DNA of 64,000 nt from Auanema rhodensis. Lineage: Eukaryota; Nematoda; Chromadorea; Rhabditida; Rhabditidae. This document shows, in pieces, positions 1-13,800 of the stretch. Each line of letters starts with the position of its first letter. The stretch's first letter is position 1. The notes beneath the pieces are model-generated. The model was not told where the DNA came from. It did not search any database and saw nothing but the letters and a program-made list of their open reading frames with translations. The position numbers were made by a program, and so were the translations under genes. The DNA lies in assembly GCA_964057225.1 (NCBI GenBank), contig OZ059894.1, positions 19,746,476 through 19,810,475 of the forward strand. Reading direction: 5' to 3'.

Positions 1-44
1 ATGTTATTCAACGAAAAAATTAATTCTTCAGGGTGAAAATCGAG

Positions 45-66
45 GATATAAGTGTGAACTTATATC
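45..66. repeat. Inverted repeat A of the monomer (9-bp arms, 4-nt loop)
   Basis: Arms gatataagt and acttatatc are perfect reverse complements around gtga. The motif recurs in nearly all 174 units at the same monomer position. Exceptions are few: a base change in the left arm or loop in the units starting at 21761, 36152, 36854, 40013, 43172, 44927, 47033, 49139, 51947, 55807 and 59316, and a right-arm change in the units at 10880, 12635 and 33695. It could extrude as a cruciform or fold as a hairpin in a transcript. No function is shown by the sequence alone. Confidence 0.9.
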
Positions 67-83
67 AGTTGAGATCTCGGTGC

Positions 84-134
84 ATTTTTAAGCTAGCGCA
101 AATCTGATAACACAGAACGACGCAGCTTAAAAAT
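84..134. repeat. Inverted repeat B of the monomer (11-bp arms, 29-nt spacer)
   Basis: Arms atttttaagct (84-94) and agcttaaaaat (124-134) are perfect reverse complements. The spacer 95-123 contains the A/T variant at 117. The recurrent T-to-C variant at base 89 (units reading cattttcaag, for example those starting at 3509, 4211, 8774, 10529, 15092, 17549, 30887 and 43874) breaks one pair of the stem. The variant at base 135 lies just outside the stem and leaves it intact. Confidence 0.88.
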
Positions 135-217
135 TCGCATCGAATGCACTATACTACATTGAGAAACGCTTAATACAAAAATTAGTTATGATCGTTTGAA
201 AAATGATGCATTAGTGT

Positions 218-245
218 ATGTTGAGTTTCCATGTACACTCAACAT
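218..245. repeat. Inverted repeat C of the monomer (9-bp arms, 10-nt spacer), retroelement target
   Basis: Arms atgttgagt (218-226) and actcaacat (237-245) are perfect reverse complements around ttccatgtac. A second overlapping pairing, agtgta (213-218) with tacact (234-239), is also possible. The repeat is nearly invariant along the array; the units at 19655 and 20357 change one spacer base (tttcatg for ttccatg). The retroelement at the right end interrupts unit 175 inside this spacer, after monomer base 228. Confidence 0.88.
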
Positions 246-272
246 TGCTTCCAAAAACATTTTGACAAAAAT

Positions 273-284
273 TTTTTCGAAAAA
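273..284. repeat. 12-bp palindrome within A/T-tract zone of the monomer
   Basis: tttttcgaaaaa is a perfect palindrome present in almost every unit. It sits in the A/T-tract zone of the right part of the monomer. Its central CpG is lost in the units at 26324 and 28079 (tttttcaaaaaa), and a base is deleted here in the units at 53702 and 57562. The neighbouring triplet at 289-291 is the most polymorphic site of the monomer (four states). Confidence 0.85.
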
Positions 285-1053
285 TTTCAAAATAATTTAG
301 CAAAAAGTAGATGTTTTTAGATTCCTTTTTTCAAGGCAAAGACGATGGACAATGTTATTCAACGAAAAAATTAATTCTTCAGGGTGAAAATCGAGGATAT
401 AAGTGTGAACTTATATCAGTTGATATCTCGGTGCATTTTTAAGCTAGCGCAAATCTGATAACACAGAACGACGCAGCTTAAAAATTCGCATCGAATGCAC
501 TATACTACATTGAAAAACGCTTAATACAAAAATTAGTTATGATCGTTTGAAAAATGATGCATTAGTGTATGTTGAGTTTCCATGTACACTCAACATTGCT
601 TCCAAAAACATTTTGACAAAAATTTTTTCGAAAAATTTCGAAATAATTTAGCAAAAAGTAGATGTTTTTAGATTCCATTTTTTAAGGCAAAGACGATGGA
701 CAATGTTATTCAACGAAAAAATTAATTCTTCAGGGTGAAAATCGAGGATATAAGTGTGAACTTATATCAGTTGATATCTCGGTGCATTTTTAAGCTAGCG
801 CAAATCTGATAACACAGAACGACGCAGCTTAAAAATCCGCATCGAATGCACTATACTACATTGAGAAACGCTTAATACAAAAATTAGTTATGATCGTTTG
901 AAAAATGATGCATTAGTGTATGTTGAGTTTCCATGTACACTCAACATTGCTTCCAAAAACATTTTGACAAAAATTTTTTCGAAAAATTTCAGAATAATTT
1001 AGCAAAAAGTAGATGTTTTTAGATTCCATTTTTCAAGGCAAAGACGATGGACA

Positions 1054-1402
1054 ATGTTATTCAACGAAAAAATTAATTCTTCAGGGTGAAAATCGAGGAT
1101 ATAAGTGTGAACTTATATCAGTTGAGATCTCGGTGCATTTTTAAGCTAGCGCAAATCTGATAACACAGAACGACGCAGCTTAAAAATTCGCATCGAATGC
1201 ACTATACTACATTGAGAAACGCTTAATACAAAAATTAGTTATGATCGTTTGAAAAATGATGCATTAGTGTATGTTGAGTTTCCATGTACACTCAACATTG
1301 CTTCCAAAAACATTTTGACAAATTTTTTCGAAAAATTTCAAAATAATTTAGCAAAAAGTAGATGTTTTTAGATTCCTTTTTTCAAGGCAAAGACGATGGA
1401 CA
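1054..1402. repeat. 349-bp satellite monomer with 2-bp deletion
   Basis: This unit reads gacaaattttttcg near 1317-1330, two bases fewer than the usual run between the A and T tracts. It is one of only three length variants detected in the array, and all three fall in this A/T-tract zone. Confidence 0.9.
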
Positions 1403-3859
1403 ATGTTATTCAACGAAAAATATAATTCTTCAGGGTGAAAATCGAGGATATAAGTGTGAACTTATATCAGTTGATATCTCGGTGCATTTTTAAGCTAGCG
1501 CAAATCTGATAACACAGAACGACGCAGCTTAAAAATTCGCATCGAATGCACTATACTACATTGAAAAACGCTTAATACAAAAATTAGTTATGATCGTTTG
1601 AAAAATGATGCATTAGTGTATGTTGAGTTTCCATGTACACTCAACATTGCTTCCAAAAACATTTTGACAAAAATTTTTTCGAAAAATTTCGAAATAATTT
1701 AGCAAAAAGTAGATGTTTTTAGATTCCATTTTTTAAGGCAAAGACGATGGACAATGTTATTCAACGAAAAAATTAATTCTTCAGGGTGAAAATCGAGGAT
1801 ATAAGTGTGAACTTATATCAGTTGATATCTCGGTGCATTTTTAAGCTAGCGCAAATCTGATAACACAGAACGACGCAGCTTAAAAATCCGCATCGAATGC
1901 ACTATACTACATTGAGAAACGCTTAATACAAAAATTAGTTATGATCGTTTGAAAAATGATGCATTAGTGTATGTTGAGTTTCCATGTACACTCAACATTG
2001 CTTCCAAAAACATTTTGACAAAAATTTTTTCGAAAAATTTCAAGATAATTTAGCAAAAAGTAGATGTTTTTAGATTCCTTTTTTCAAGGCAAAGACGATG
2101 GACAATGTTATTCAACGAAAAAATTAATTCTTCAGGGTGAAAATCGAGGATATAAGTGTGAACTTATATCAGTTGATATCTCGGTGCATTTTTAAGCTAG
2201 CGCAAATCTGATAACACAGAACGACGCAGCTTAAAAATTCGCATCGAATGCACTATACTACATTGAAAAACGCTTAATACAAAAATTAGTTATGATCGTT
2301 TGAAAAATGATGCATTAGTGTATGTTGAGTTTCCATGTACACTCAACATTGCTTCCAAAAACATTTTGACAAAAATTTTTTCGAAAAATTTCGAAATAAT
2401 TTAGCAAAAAGTAGATGTTTTTAGATTCCATTTTTCAAGGCAAAGACGATGGACAATGTTATTCAACAAAAAAATTAATTCTTCAGGGTGAAAATCGAGG
2501 ATATAAGTGTGAACTTATATCAGTTGATATCTCGGTGCATTTTTAAGCTAGCGCAAATCTGATAACACAGATCGACGCAGCTTAAAAATCCGCATCGAAT
2601 GCACTATACTACATTGAAAAACGCTTAATACAAAAATTAGTTATGATCGTTCGAAAAATGATGCATTAGTGTATGTTGAGTTTCCATGTACACTCAACAT
2701 TGCTTCCAAAAACATTTTGACAAAAATTTTTTCGAAAAATTTCGAAATAATTTAGCAAAAAGTAGATGTTTTTAGATTCCATTTTTCAAGGCAAAGACGA
2801 TGGACAATGTTATTCAACAAAAAAATTAATTCTTCAGGGTGAAAATCGAGGATATAAGTGTGAACTTATATCAGTTGATATCTCGGTGCATTTTTAAGCT
2901 AGCGCAAATCTGATAACACAGAACGACGCAGCTTAAAAATCCGCATCGAATGCACTATACTACATTGAGAAACGCTTAATACAAAAATTAGTTATGATCG
3001 TTTGAAAAATGATGCATTAGTGTATGTTGAGTTTCCATGTACACTCAACATTGCTTCCAAAAACATTTTGACAAAAATTTTTTCGAAAAATTTCAAGATA
3101 ATTTAGCAAAAAGTAGATGTTTTTAGATTCCTTTTTTCAAGGCAAAGACGATGGACAATGTTATTCAACGAAAAAATTAATTCTTCAGGGTGAAAATCGA
3201 GGATATAAGTGTGAACTTATATCAGTTGATATCTCGGTGCATTTTTAAGCTAGCGCAAATCTGATAACACAGAACGACGCAGCTTAAAAATTCGCATCGA
3301 ATGCACTATACTACATTGAAAAACGCTTAATACAAAAATTAGTTATGATCGTTTGAAAAATGATGCATTAGTGTATGTTGAGTTTCCATGTACACTCAAC
3401 ATTGCTTCCAAAAACATTTTGACAAAAATTTTTTCGAAAAATTTCGAAATAATTTAGCAAAGAGTAGATGTTTTTAGATTCCATTCTTCAAGGCAAAGAC
3501 GATGGACAATGTTATTCAACGAAAAAATTAATTCTTCAGGGTGAAAATCGAGGATATAAGTGTGAACTTATATCAGTTGATATCTCGGTGCATTTTCAAG
3601 CTAGCGCAAATCTGATAACACAGATCGACGCAGCTTAAAAATCCGCATCGAATGCACTATACTACATTGAAAAACGATTAATACAAAAATTAGTTATGAT
3701 CGTTCGAAAAATGATGCATTAGTGTATGTTGAGTTTCCATGTACACTCAACATTGCTTCCAAAAACATTTTGACAAAAATTTTTTCGAAAAATTTCGAAA
3801 TAATTTAGCAAAAAGTAGATGTTTTTAGATTCCATTTTTCAAGGCAAAGACGATGGACA

Positions 3860-6800
3860 ATGTTATTCAACAAAAAAATTAATTCTTCAGGGTGAAAATC
3901 GAGGATATAAGTGTGAACTTATATCAGTTGATATCTCGGTGCATTTTTAAGCTAGCGCAAATCTGATAACACAGAACGACGCAGCTTAAAAATCCGCATC
4001 GAATGCACTATACTACATTGAGAAACGCTTAATACAAAAATTAGTTATGATTGTTTGAAAAATGATGCATTAGTGTATGTTGAGTTTCCATGTACACTCA
4101 ACATTGCTTCCAAAAACATTTTGACAAAAATTTTTTCGAAAAATTTCAGAATAATTTAGCAAAAAGTAGATGTTTTTAGATTCCATTTTTCAAGGCTAAG
4201 ACGATGGACAATGTTATTCAACGAAAAAATTAATTCTTCAGGGTGAAAATCGAGGATATAAGTGTGAACTTATATCAGTTGATATCTCGGTGCATTTTCA
4301 AGCTAGCGCAAATCTGATAACACAGATCGACGCAGCTTAAAAATCCGCATCGAATGCACTATACTACATTGAGAAACGCTTAATACAAAAATTAGTTATG
4401 ATCGTTTGAAAAATGATGCGTTAGTGTATGTTGAGTTTCCATGTACACTCAACATTGCTTCCAAAAACCTTTTGACAAAAATTTTTTCGAAAAATTTCGA
4501 AATAATTTAGCAAAAAGTAGATGTTTTTAGATTCCATTTTTCATGGCAAAGACGATGGACAATGTTATTCAACGAAAAAATTAATTCTTCAGGGTGAAAA
4601 TCGAGGATATAAGTGTGAACTTATATCAGTTGATATCTCGGTGCATTTTTAAGCTAGCGCAAATCTGATAACACAGAACGACGCAGCTTAAAAATCCGCA
4701 TCGAATGCACTATACTACATTGAGAAACGCTTAATACAAAAATTAGTTATGATCGTTTGAAAAATGATGCATTAGTGTATGTTGAGTTTCCATGTACACT
4801 CAACATTGCTTCCAAAAACATTTTGACAAAAATTTTTTCGAAAAATTTCAAGATAATTTAGCAAAAAGTAGATGTTTTTAGATTCCTTTTTTCAAGGCAA
4901 AGACGATGGACAATGTTATTCAACGAAAAAATTAATTCTTCAGGGTGAAAATCGAGGATATAAGTGTGAACTTATATCAGTTGATATCTCGGTGCATTTT
5001 TAAGCTAGCGCAAATCTGATAACACAGAACGACGCAGCTTAAAAATTCGCATCGAATGCACTATACTACATTGAAAAACGCTTAATACAAGAATTAGTTA
5101 TGATCGTTTGAAAAATGATGCATTAGTGTATGTTGAGTTTCCATGTACACTCAACATTGCTTCCAAAAACATTTTGACAAAAATTTTTTCGAAAAATTTC
5201 GAAATAATTTAGCAAAAAGTAGATGTTTTTAGATTCCATTTTTCAAGGCAAAGACGATGGACAATGTTATTCAACAAAAAAATTAATTCTTCAGGGTGAA
5301 AATCGAGGATATAAGTGTGAACTTATATCAGTTGATATCTCGGTGCATTTTTAAGCTAGCGCAAATCTGATAACACAGATCGACGCAGCTTAAAAATCCG
5401 CATCGAATGCACTATACTACATTGAAAAACGCTTAATACAAAAATTAGTTATGATCGTTCGAAAAATGATGCATTAGTGTATGTTGAGTTTCCATGTACA
5501 CTCAACATTGCTTCCAAAAACATTTTGACAAAAATTTTTTCGAAAAATTTCGAAATAATTTAGCAAAAAGTAGATGTTTTTAGATTCCATTTTTCAAGGC
5601 AAAGACGATGGACAATGTTATTCAACAAAAAAATTAATTCTTCAGGGTGAAAATCGAGGATATAAGTGTGAACTTATATCAGTTGATATCTCGGTGCATT
5701 TTTAAGCTAGCGCAAATCTGATAACACAGAACGACGCAGCTTAAAAATTCGCATCGAATGCACTATACTACATTGAGAAACGCTTAATACAAAAATTAGT
5801 TATGATCGTTTGAAAAATGATGCATTAGTGTATGTTGAGTTTCCATGTACACTCAACATTGCTTCCAAAAACATTTTGACAAAAATTTTTTCGAAAAATT
5901 TCAAAATAATTTAGCAAAAAGTAGATGTTTTTAGATTCCTTTTTTCAAGGCAAAGACGATGGACAATGTTATTCAACGAAAAAATTAATTCTTCAGGGTG
6001 AAAATCGAGGATATAAGTGTGAACTTATATCAGTTGATATCTCGGTGCATTTTTAAGCTAGCGCAAATCTGATAACACAGAACGACGCAGCTTAAAAATT
6101 CGCATCGAATGCACTATACTACATTGAAAAACGCTTAATACAAAAATTAGTTATGATCGTTTGAAAAATGATGCATTAGTGTATGTTGAGTTTCCATGTA
6201 CACTCAACATTGCTTCCAAAAACATTTTGACAAAAATTTTTTCGAAAAATTTCGAAATAATTTAGCAAAAAGTAGATGTTTTTAGATTCCATTTTTTAAG
6301 GCAAAGACGATGGACAATGTTATTCAACGAAAAAATTAATTCTTCAGGGTGAAAATCGAGGATATAAGTGTGAACTTATATCAGTTGATATCTCGGTGCA
6401 TTTTTAAGCTAGCGCAAATCTGATAACACAGAACGACGCAGCTTAAAAATCCGCATCGAATGCACTATACTACATTGAGAAACGCTTAATACAAAAATTA
6501 GTTATGATCGTTTGAAAAATGATGCATTAGTGTATGTTGAGTTTCCATGTACACTCAACATTGCTTCCAAAAACATTTTGACAAAAATTTTTTCGAAAAA
6601 TTTCAAGATAATTTAGCAAAAAGTAGATGTTTTTAGATTCCTTTTTTCAAGGCAAAGACGATGGACAATGTTATTCAACGAAAAAATTAATTCTTCAGGG
6701 TGAAAATCGAGGATATAAGTGTGAACTTATATCAGTTGATATCTCGGTGCATTTTTAAGCTAGCGCAAATCTGATAACACAGAACGACGCAGCTTAAAAA

Positions 6801-9124
6801 TTCGCATCGAATGCACTATACTACATTGAAAAACGCTTAATACAAAAATTAGTTATGATCGTTTGAAAAATGATGCATTAGTGTATGTTGAGTTTCCATG
6901 TACACTCAACATTGCTTCCAAAAACATTTTGACAAAAATTTTTTCGAAAAATTTCGAAATAATTTAGCAAAAAGTAGATGTTTTTAGATTCCATTTTTCA
7001 AGGCAAAGACGATGGACAATGTTATTCAACGAAAAAATTAATTCTTCAGGGTGAAAATCGAGGATATAAGTGTGAACTTATATCAGTTGATATCTCGGTG
7101 CATTTTTAAGCTAGCGCAAATCTGATAACACAGAACGACGCAGCTTAAAAATTCGCATCGAATGCACTATACTACATTGAAAAACGCTTAATACAAAAAT
7201 TAGTTATGATCGTTTGAAAAATGATGCATTAGTGTATGTTGAGTTTCCATGTACACTCAACATTGCTTCCAAAAACATTTTGACAAAAATTTTTTCGAAA
7301 AATTTCGAAATAATTTAGCAAAAAGTAGATGTTTTTAGATTCCATTTTTCAAGGCAAAGACGATGGACAATGTTATTCAACAAAAAAATTAATTCTTCAG
7401 GGTGAAAATCGAGGATATAAGTGTGAACTTATATCAGTTGATATCTCGGTGCATTTTTAAGCTAGCGCAAATCTGATAACACAGATCGACGCAGCTTAAA
7501 AATCCGCATCGAATGCACTATACTACATTGAAAAACGCTTAATACAAAAATTAGTTATGATCGTTCGAAAAATGATGCATTAGTGTATGTTGAGTTTCCA
7601 TGTACACTCAACATTGCTTCCAAAAACATTTTGACAAAAATTTTTTCGAAAAATTTCGAAATAATTTAGCAAAAAGTAGATGTTTTTAGATTCCATTTTT
7701 CAAGGCAAAGACGATGGACAATGTTATTCAACAAAAAAATTAATTCTTCAGGGTGAAAATCGAGGATATAAGTGTGAACTTATATCAGTTGATATCTCGG
7801 TGCATTTTTAAGCTAGCGCAAATCTGATAACACAGAACGACGCAGCTTAAAAATCCGCATCGAATGCACTATACTACATTGAGAAACGCTTAATACAAAA
7901 ATTAGTTATGATCGTTTGAAAAATGATGCATTAGTGTATGTTGAGTTTCCATGTACACTCAACATTGCTTCCAAAAACATTTTGACAAAAATTTTTTCGA
8001 AAAATTTCAAGATAATTTAGCAAAAAGTAGATGTTTTTAGATTCCTTTTTTCAAGGCAAAGACGATGGACAATGTTATTCAACGAAAAAATTAATTCTTC
8101 AGGGTGAAAATCGAGGATATAAGTGTGAACTTATATCAGTTGATATCTCGGTGCATTTTTAAGCTAGCGCAAATCTGATAACACAGAACGACGCAGCTTA
8201 AAAATTCGCATCGAATGCACTATACTACATTGAGAAACGCTTAATACAAAAATTAGTTATGATCGTTTGAAAAATGATGCATTAGTGTATGTTGAGTTTC
8301 CATGTACACTCAACATTGCTTCCAAAAACATTTTGACAAAAATTTTTTCGAAAAATTTCAAAATAATTTAGCAAAAAGTAGATGTTTTTAGATTCCATTC
8401 TTCAAGGCAAAGACGATGGACAATGTTATTCAACGAAAAAATTAATTCTTCAGGGTGAAAATCGAGGATATAAGTGTGAACTTATATCAGTTGATATCTC
8501 GGTGCATTTTTAAGCTAGCGCAAATCTGATAACACAGAACGACGCAGCTTAAAAATCCGCATCGAATGCACTATACTACATTGAGAAACGCTTAATACAA
8601 AAATTAGTTATGATTGTTTGAAAAATGATGCATTAGTGTATGTTGAGTTTCCATGTACACTCAACATTGCTTCCAAAAACATTTTGACAAAAATTTTTTC
8701 GAAAAATTTCAGAATAATTTAGCAAAAAGTAGATGTTTTTAGATTCCATTTTTCAAGGCTAAGACGATGGACAATGTTATTCAACGAAAAAATTAATTCT
8801 TCAGGGTGAAAATCGAGGATATAAGTGTGAACTTATATCAGTTGATATCTCGGTGCATTTTCAAGCTAGCGCAAATCTGATAACACAGATCGACGCAGCT
8901 TAAAAATCCGCATCGAATGCACTATACTACATTGAGAAACGCTTAATACAAAAATTAGTTATGATCGTTTGAAAAATGATGCGTTAGTGTATGTTGAGTT
9001 TCCATGTACACTCAACATTGCTTCCAAAAACCTTTTGACAAAAATTTTTTCGAAAAATTTCGAAATAATTTAGCAAAAAGTAGATGTTTTTAGATTCCAT
9101 TTTTCATGGCAAAGACGATGGACA
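3860..9124. repeat. Segment duplicated at 13-monomer spacing
   Basis: Units 12-13 (3860-4561) recur as units 25-26 (8423-9124), exactly 4563 bp (13 x 351) away. They share private variants: gattgtttg and ggctaag in the first unit; cattttcaag, gatgcgttag, aaacctttt and catggc in the second. Between them the order of variant units is partly shifted, so the duplication was followed by further single-unit rearrangement. Confidence 0.8.
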
Positions 9125-10879
9125 ATGTTATTCAACGAAAAAATTAATTCTTCAGGGTGAAAATCGAGGATATAAGTGTGAACTTATATCAGTTGATATC
9201 TCGGTGCATTTTTAAGCTAGCGCAAATCTGATAACACAGATCGACGCAGCTTAAAAATCCGCATCGAATGCACTATACTACATTGAGAAACGCTTAATAC
9301 AAAAATTAGTTATGATCGTTTGAAAAATGATGCATTAGTGTATGTTGAGTTTCCATGTACACTCAACATTGCTTCCAAAAACATTTTGACAAAAATTTTT
9401 TCGAAAAATTTCAAAATAATTTAGCAAAAAGTAGATGTTTTTAGATTCCTTTTTTCAAGGCAAAGACGATGGACAATGTTATTCAACGAAAAAATTAATT
9501 CTTCAGGGTGAAAATCGAGGATATAAGTGTGAACTTATATCAGTTGAGATCTCGGTGCATTTTTAAGCTAGCGCAAATCTGATAACACAGAACGACGCAG
9601 CTTAAAAAGTCGCATCGAATGCACTATACTACATTGAGAAACGCTTAATACAAAAATTAGTTATGATCGTTTGAAAAATGATGCATTAGTGTATGTTGAG
9701 TTTCCATGTACACTCAACATTGCTTCCAAAAACATTTTGACAAAAATTTTTTCGAAAAATTTCAGAATAATTTAGCAAAAAGTAGATGTTTTTAGATTCC
9801 ATTTTTCAAGGCAAAGACGATGGACAATGTTATTCAACGAAAAAATTAATTCTTCAGGGTGAAAATCGAGGATATAAGTGTGAACTTATATCAGTTGAGA
9901 TCTCGGTGCATTTTTAAGCTAGCGCAAATCTGATAACACAGAACGACGCAGCTTAAAAATCCGCATCGAATGCACTATACTACATTGAGAAACGCTTAAT
10001 ACAAAAATTAGTTATGATCGTTTGAAAAATGATGCATTAGTGTATGTTGAGTTTCCATGTACACTCAACATTGCTTCCAAAAACATTTTGACAAAAATTT
10101 TTTCGAAAAATTTCAGAATAATTTAGCAAAAAGTAGATGTTTTTAGATTCCATTTTTCAGGGCAAAGACGATGGACAATGTTATTCAACGAAAAAATTAA
10201 TTCTTCAGGGTGAAAATCGAAGATATAAGTGTGAACTTATATCAGTTGATATCTCGGTGCATTTTTAAGCTAGCGCAAATCTGATAACACAGAACGACGC
10301 AGCTTAAAAATCCGCATCGAATGCACTATACTACATTGAGAAACGCTTAATACAAAAATTAGTTATGATCGTTTGAAAAATGATGCATTAGTGTATGTTG
10401 AGTTTCCATGTACACTCAACATTGCTTCCAAAAACATTTTGACAAAAATTTTTTCGAAAAATTTCAGAATAATTTAGCAAAAAGTAGATGTTTTTAGATT
10501 CCATTTTTCAAGGCAAAGACGATGGACAATGTTATTCAACGAAAAAATTAATTCTTCAGGGTGAAAATCGAGGATATAAGTGTGAACTTATATCAGTTGA
10601 TATCTCGGTGCATTTTCAAGCTAGCGCAAATCTGATAACACAGATCGACGCAGCTTAAAAATCCGCATCGAATGCACTATACTACATTGAGAAACGCTTA
10701 ATACAAAAATTAGTTATGATCGTTTGAAAAATGATGCGTTAGTGTATGTTGAGTTTCCATGTACACTCAACATTGCTTCCAAAAACATTTTGACAAAAAT
10801 TTTTTCGAAAAATTTCAAAATAATTTAGCGAAAAGTAGATGTTTTTAGATTTCTTTTTTCAAGGCAAAGACGATGGACA

Positions 10880-13800
10880 ATGTTATTCAACGAAAAAATT
10901 ATTTCTTCAGGGTGAAAATCGAGGATATAAGTGTGAACTTGTATCAGTTGATATCTCGGTGCATTTTTAAGCTAGCGCAAATCTGATAACACAGATCGAC
11001 GCAGCTTAAAAATCCGCATCGAATGCACTATACTACATTGAGAAACGCTTAATACAAAAATTAGTTATGATCGTTTGAAAAATGATGCGTTAGTGTATGT
11101 TGAGTTTCCATGTACACTCAACATTGCTTCCAAAAACATTTTGACAAAAATTTTTTCGAAAAATTTCGAAATAATTTAGCAAAAAGTAGATGTTTTTAGA
11201 TTCCATTTTTCATGGCAAAGACGATGGACAATGTTATTCAACGAAAAAATTAATTCTTCAGGGTGAAAATCGAGGATATAAGTGTGAACTTATATCAGTT
11301 GATATCTCGGTGCATTTTTAAGCTAGCGCAAATCTGATAACACAGATCGACGCAGCTTAAAAATCCGCATCGAATGCACTATACTACATTGAGAAACGCT
11401 TAATACAAAAATTAGTTATGATCGTTTGAAAAATGATGCATTAGTGTATGTTGAGTTTCCATGTACACTCAACATTGCTTCCAAAAACATTTTGACAAAA
11501 ATTTTTTCGAAAAATTTCAGAATAATTTAGCAAAAAGTAGATGTTTTTAGATTCCATTTTTCAAGGCAAAGACGATGAACAATGTTATTCAACAAAAAAA
11601 TTAATTCTTCAGGGTGAAAATCGAGGATATAAGTGTGAACTTATATCAGTTGATATCTCGGTGCATTTTTAAGCTAGCGCAAATCTGATAACACAGAACG
11701 ACGCAGCTTAAAAATTCGCATCGAATGCACTATACTACATTGAGAAACGCTTAATACAAAAATTAGTTATGATCGTTTGAAAAATGATGCATTAGTGTAT
11801 GTTGAGTTTCCATGTACACTCAACATTGCTTCCAAAAACATTTTGACAAAAATTTTTTCGAAAAATTTCAGAATAATTTAGCAAAAAGTAGATGTTTTTA
11901 GATTCCATTTCTCAAGGCAAAGACGATGGACAATGTTATTCAACGAAAAAATTAATTTTTCAGGGTGAAAATCGAGGATATAAGTGTGAACTTATATCAG
12001 TTGATATCTCGGTGCATTTTTAAGCTAGCGCAAATCTGATAACACAGATCGACGCAGCTTAAAAATCCGCATCGAATGCACTATACTACATTGAGAAACG
12101 CTTAATACAAAAATTAGTTATGATCGTTTGAAAAATGATGCATTAGTGTATGTTGAGTTTCCATGTACACTCAACATTGCTTCCAAAAACATTTTGACAA
12201 AAATTTTTTCGAAAAATTTCAAAATAATTTAGCAAAAAGTAGATGTTTTTAGATTCCTTTTTTCAAGGCAAAGACGATGGACAATGTTATTCAACGAAAA
12301 AATTAATTCTTCAGGGTGAAAATCGAGGATATAAGTGTGAACTTATATCAGTTGAGATCTCGGTGCATTTTTAAGCTAGCGCAAATCTGATAACACAGAA
12401 CGACGCAGCTTAAAAATTCGCATCGAATGCACTATACTACATTGAGAAACGCTTAATACAAAAATTAGTTATGATCGTTTGAAAAATGATGCATTAGTGT
12501 ATGTTGAGTTTCCATGTACACTCAACATTGCTTCCAAAAACATTTTGACAAAAATTTTTTCGAAAAATTTCAAAATAATTTAGCGAAAAGTAGATGTTTT
12601 TAGATTTCTTTTTTCAAGGCAAAGACGATGGACAATGTTATTCAACGAAAAAATTATTTCTTCAGGGTGAAAATCGAGGATATAAGTGTGAACTTGTATC
12701 AGTTGATATCTCGGTGCATTTTTAAGCTAGCGCAAATCTGATAACACAGATCGACGCAGCTTAAAAATCCGCATCGAATGCACTATACTACATTGAGAAA
12801 CGCTTAATACAAAAATTAGTTATGATCGTTTGAAAAATGATGCGTTAGTGTATGTTGAGTTTCCATGTACACTCAACATTGCTTCCAAAAACATTTTGAC
12901 AAAAATTTTTTCGAAAAATTTCGAAATAATTTAGCAAAAAGTAGATGTTTTTAGATTCCATTTTTCATGGCAAAGACGATGGACAATGTTATTCAACGAA
13001 AAAATTAATTCTTCAGGGTGAAAATCGAGGATATAAGTGTGAACTTATATCAGTTGATATCTCGGTGCATTTTTAAGCTAGCGCAAATCTGATAACACAG
13101 ATCGACGCAGCTTAAAAATCCGCATCGAATGCACTATACTACATTGAGAAACGCTTAATACAAAAATTAGTTATGATCGTTTGAAAAATGATGCATTAGT
13201 GTATGTTGAGTTTCCATGTACACTCAACATTGCTTCCAAAAACATTTTGACAAAAATTTTTTCGAAAAATTTCAGAATAATTTAGCAAAAAGTAGATGTT
13301 TTTAGATTCCATTTTTCAAGGCAAAGACGATGAACAATGTTATTCAACAAAAAAATTAATTCTTCAGGGTGAAAATCGAGGATATAAGTGTGAACTTATA
13401 TCAGTTGATATCTCGGTGCATTTTTAAGCTAGCGCAAATCTGATAACACAGAACGACGCAGCTTAAAAATTCGCATCGAATGCACTATACTACATTGAGA
13501 AACGCTTAATACAAAAATTAGTTATGATCGTTTGAAAAATGATGCATTAGTGTATGTTGAGTTTCCATGTACACTCAACATTGCTTCCAAAAACATTTTG
13601 ACAAAAATTTTTTCGAAAAATTTCAGAATAATTTAGCAAAAAGTAGATGTTTTTAGATTCCATTTCTCAAGGCAAAGACGATGGACAATGTTATTCAACG
13701 AAAAAATTAATTTTTCAGGGTGAAAATCGAGGATATAAGTGTGAACTTATATCAGTTGATATCTCGGTGCATTTTTAAGCTAGCGCAAATCTGATAACAC

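Larger units (their letters stand above)
1..351. repeat. Reference satellite monomer (unit 1)
   Basis: This complete unit defines the monomer coordinates used in the other entries. Its left two thirds hold most CpG dinucleotides and three inverted repeats (45-66, 84-134, 218-245). Its right part, about 250-335, is rich in runs of A or T four to six bases long (starting near 253, 260, 267, 272, 280, 302, 314 and 326) around a 12-bp palindrome (273-284). The unit is of the G type at base 73, which makes the palindrome gagatctc (a BglII site). Most units have T there and read gatatc (an EcoRV site). I saw no clear similarity between the two halves, so it does not look like an internal dimer. Confidence 0.95.
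1..2104. repeat. Local higher-order repeat: trimer x2
   Basis: Units 1-3 and 4-6 (1-1053 and 1054-2104) share their variant order: a G73 unit with caaaat at 288-293, then an A163 unit with ttttttaagg near its end, then a C135 unit. They differ at a few bases and by the 2-bp deletion in unit 4. Confidence 0.75.

Noticed and set aside
1-351. Monomer as a dimer of two ~175-bp units
   Set aside because: The halves share only short AT-rich words. Only the length suggests two nucleosomes, so no internal duplication is claimed.
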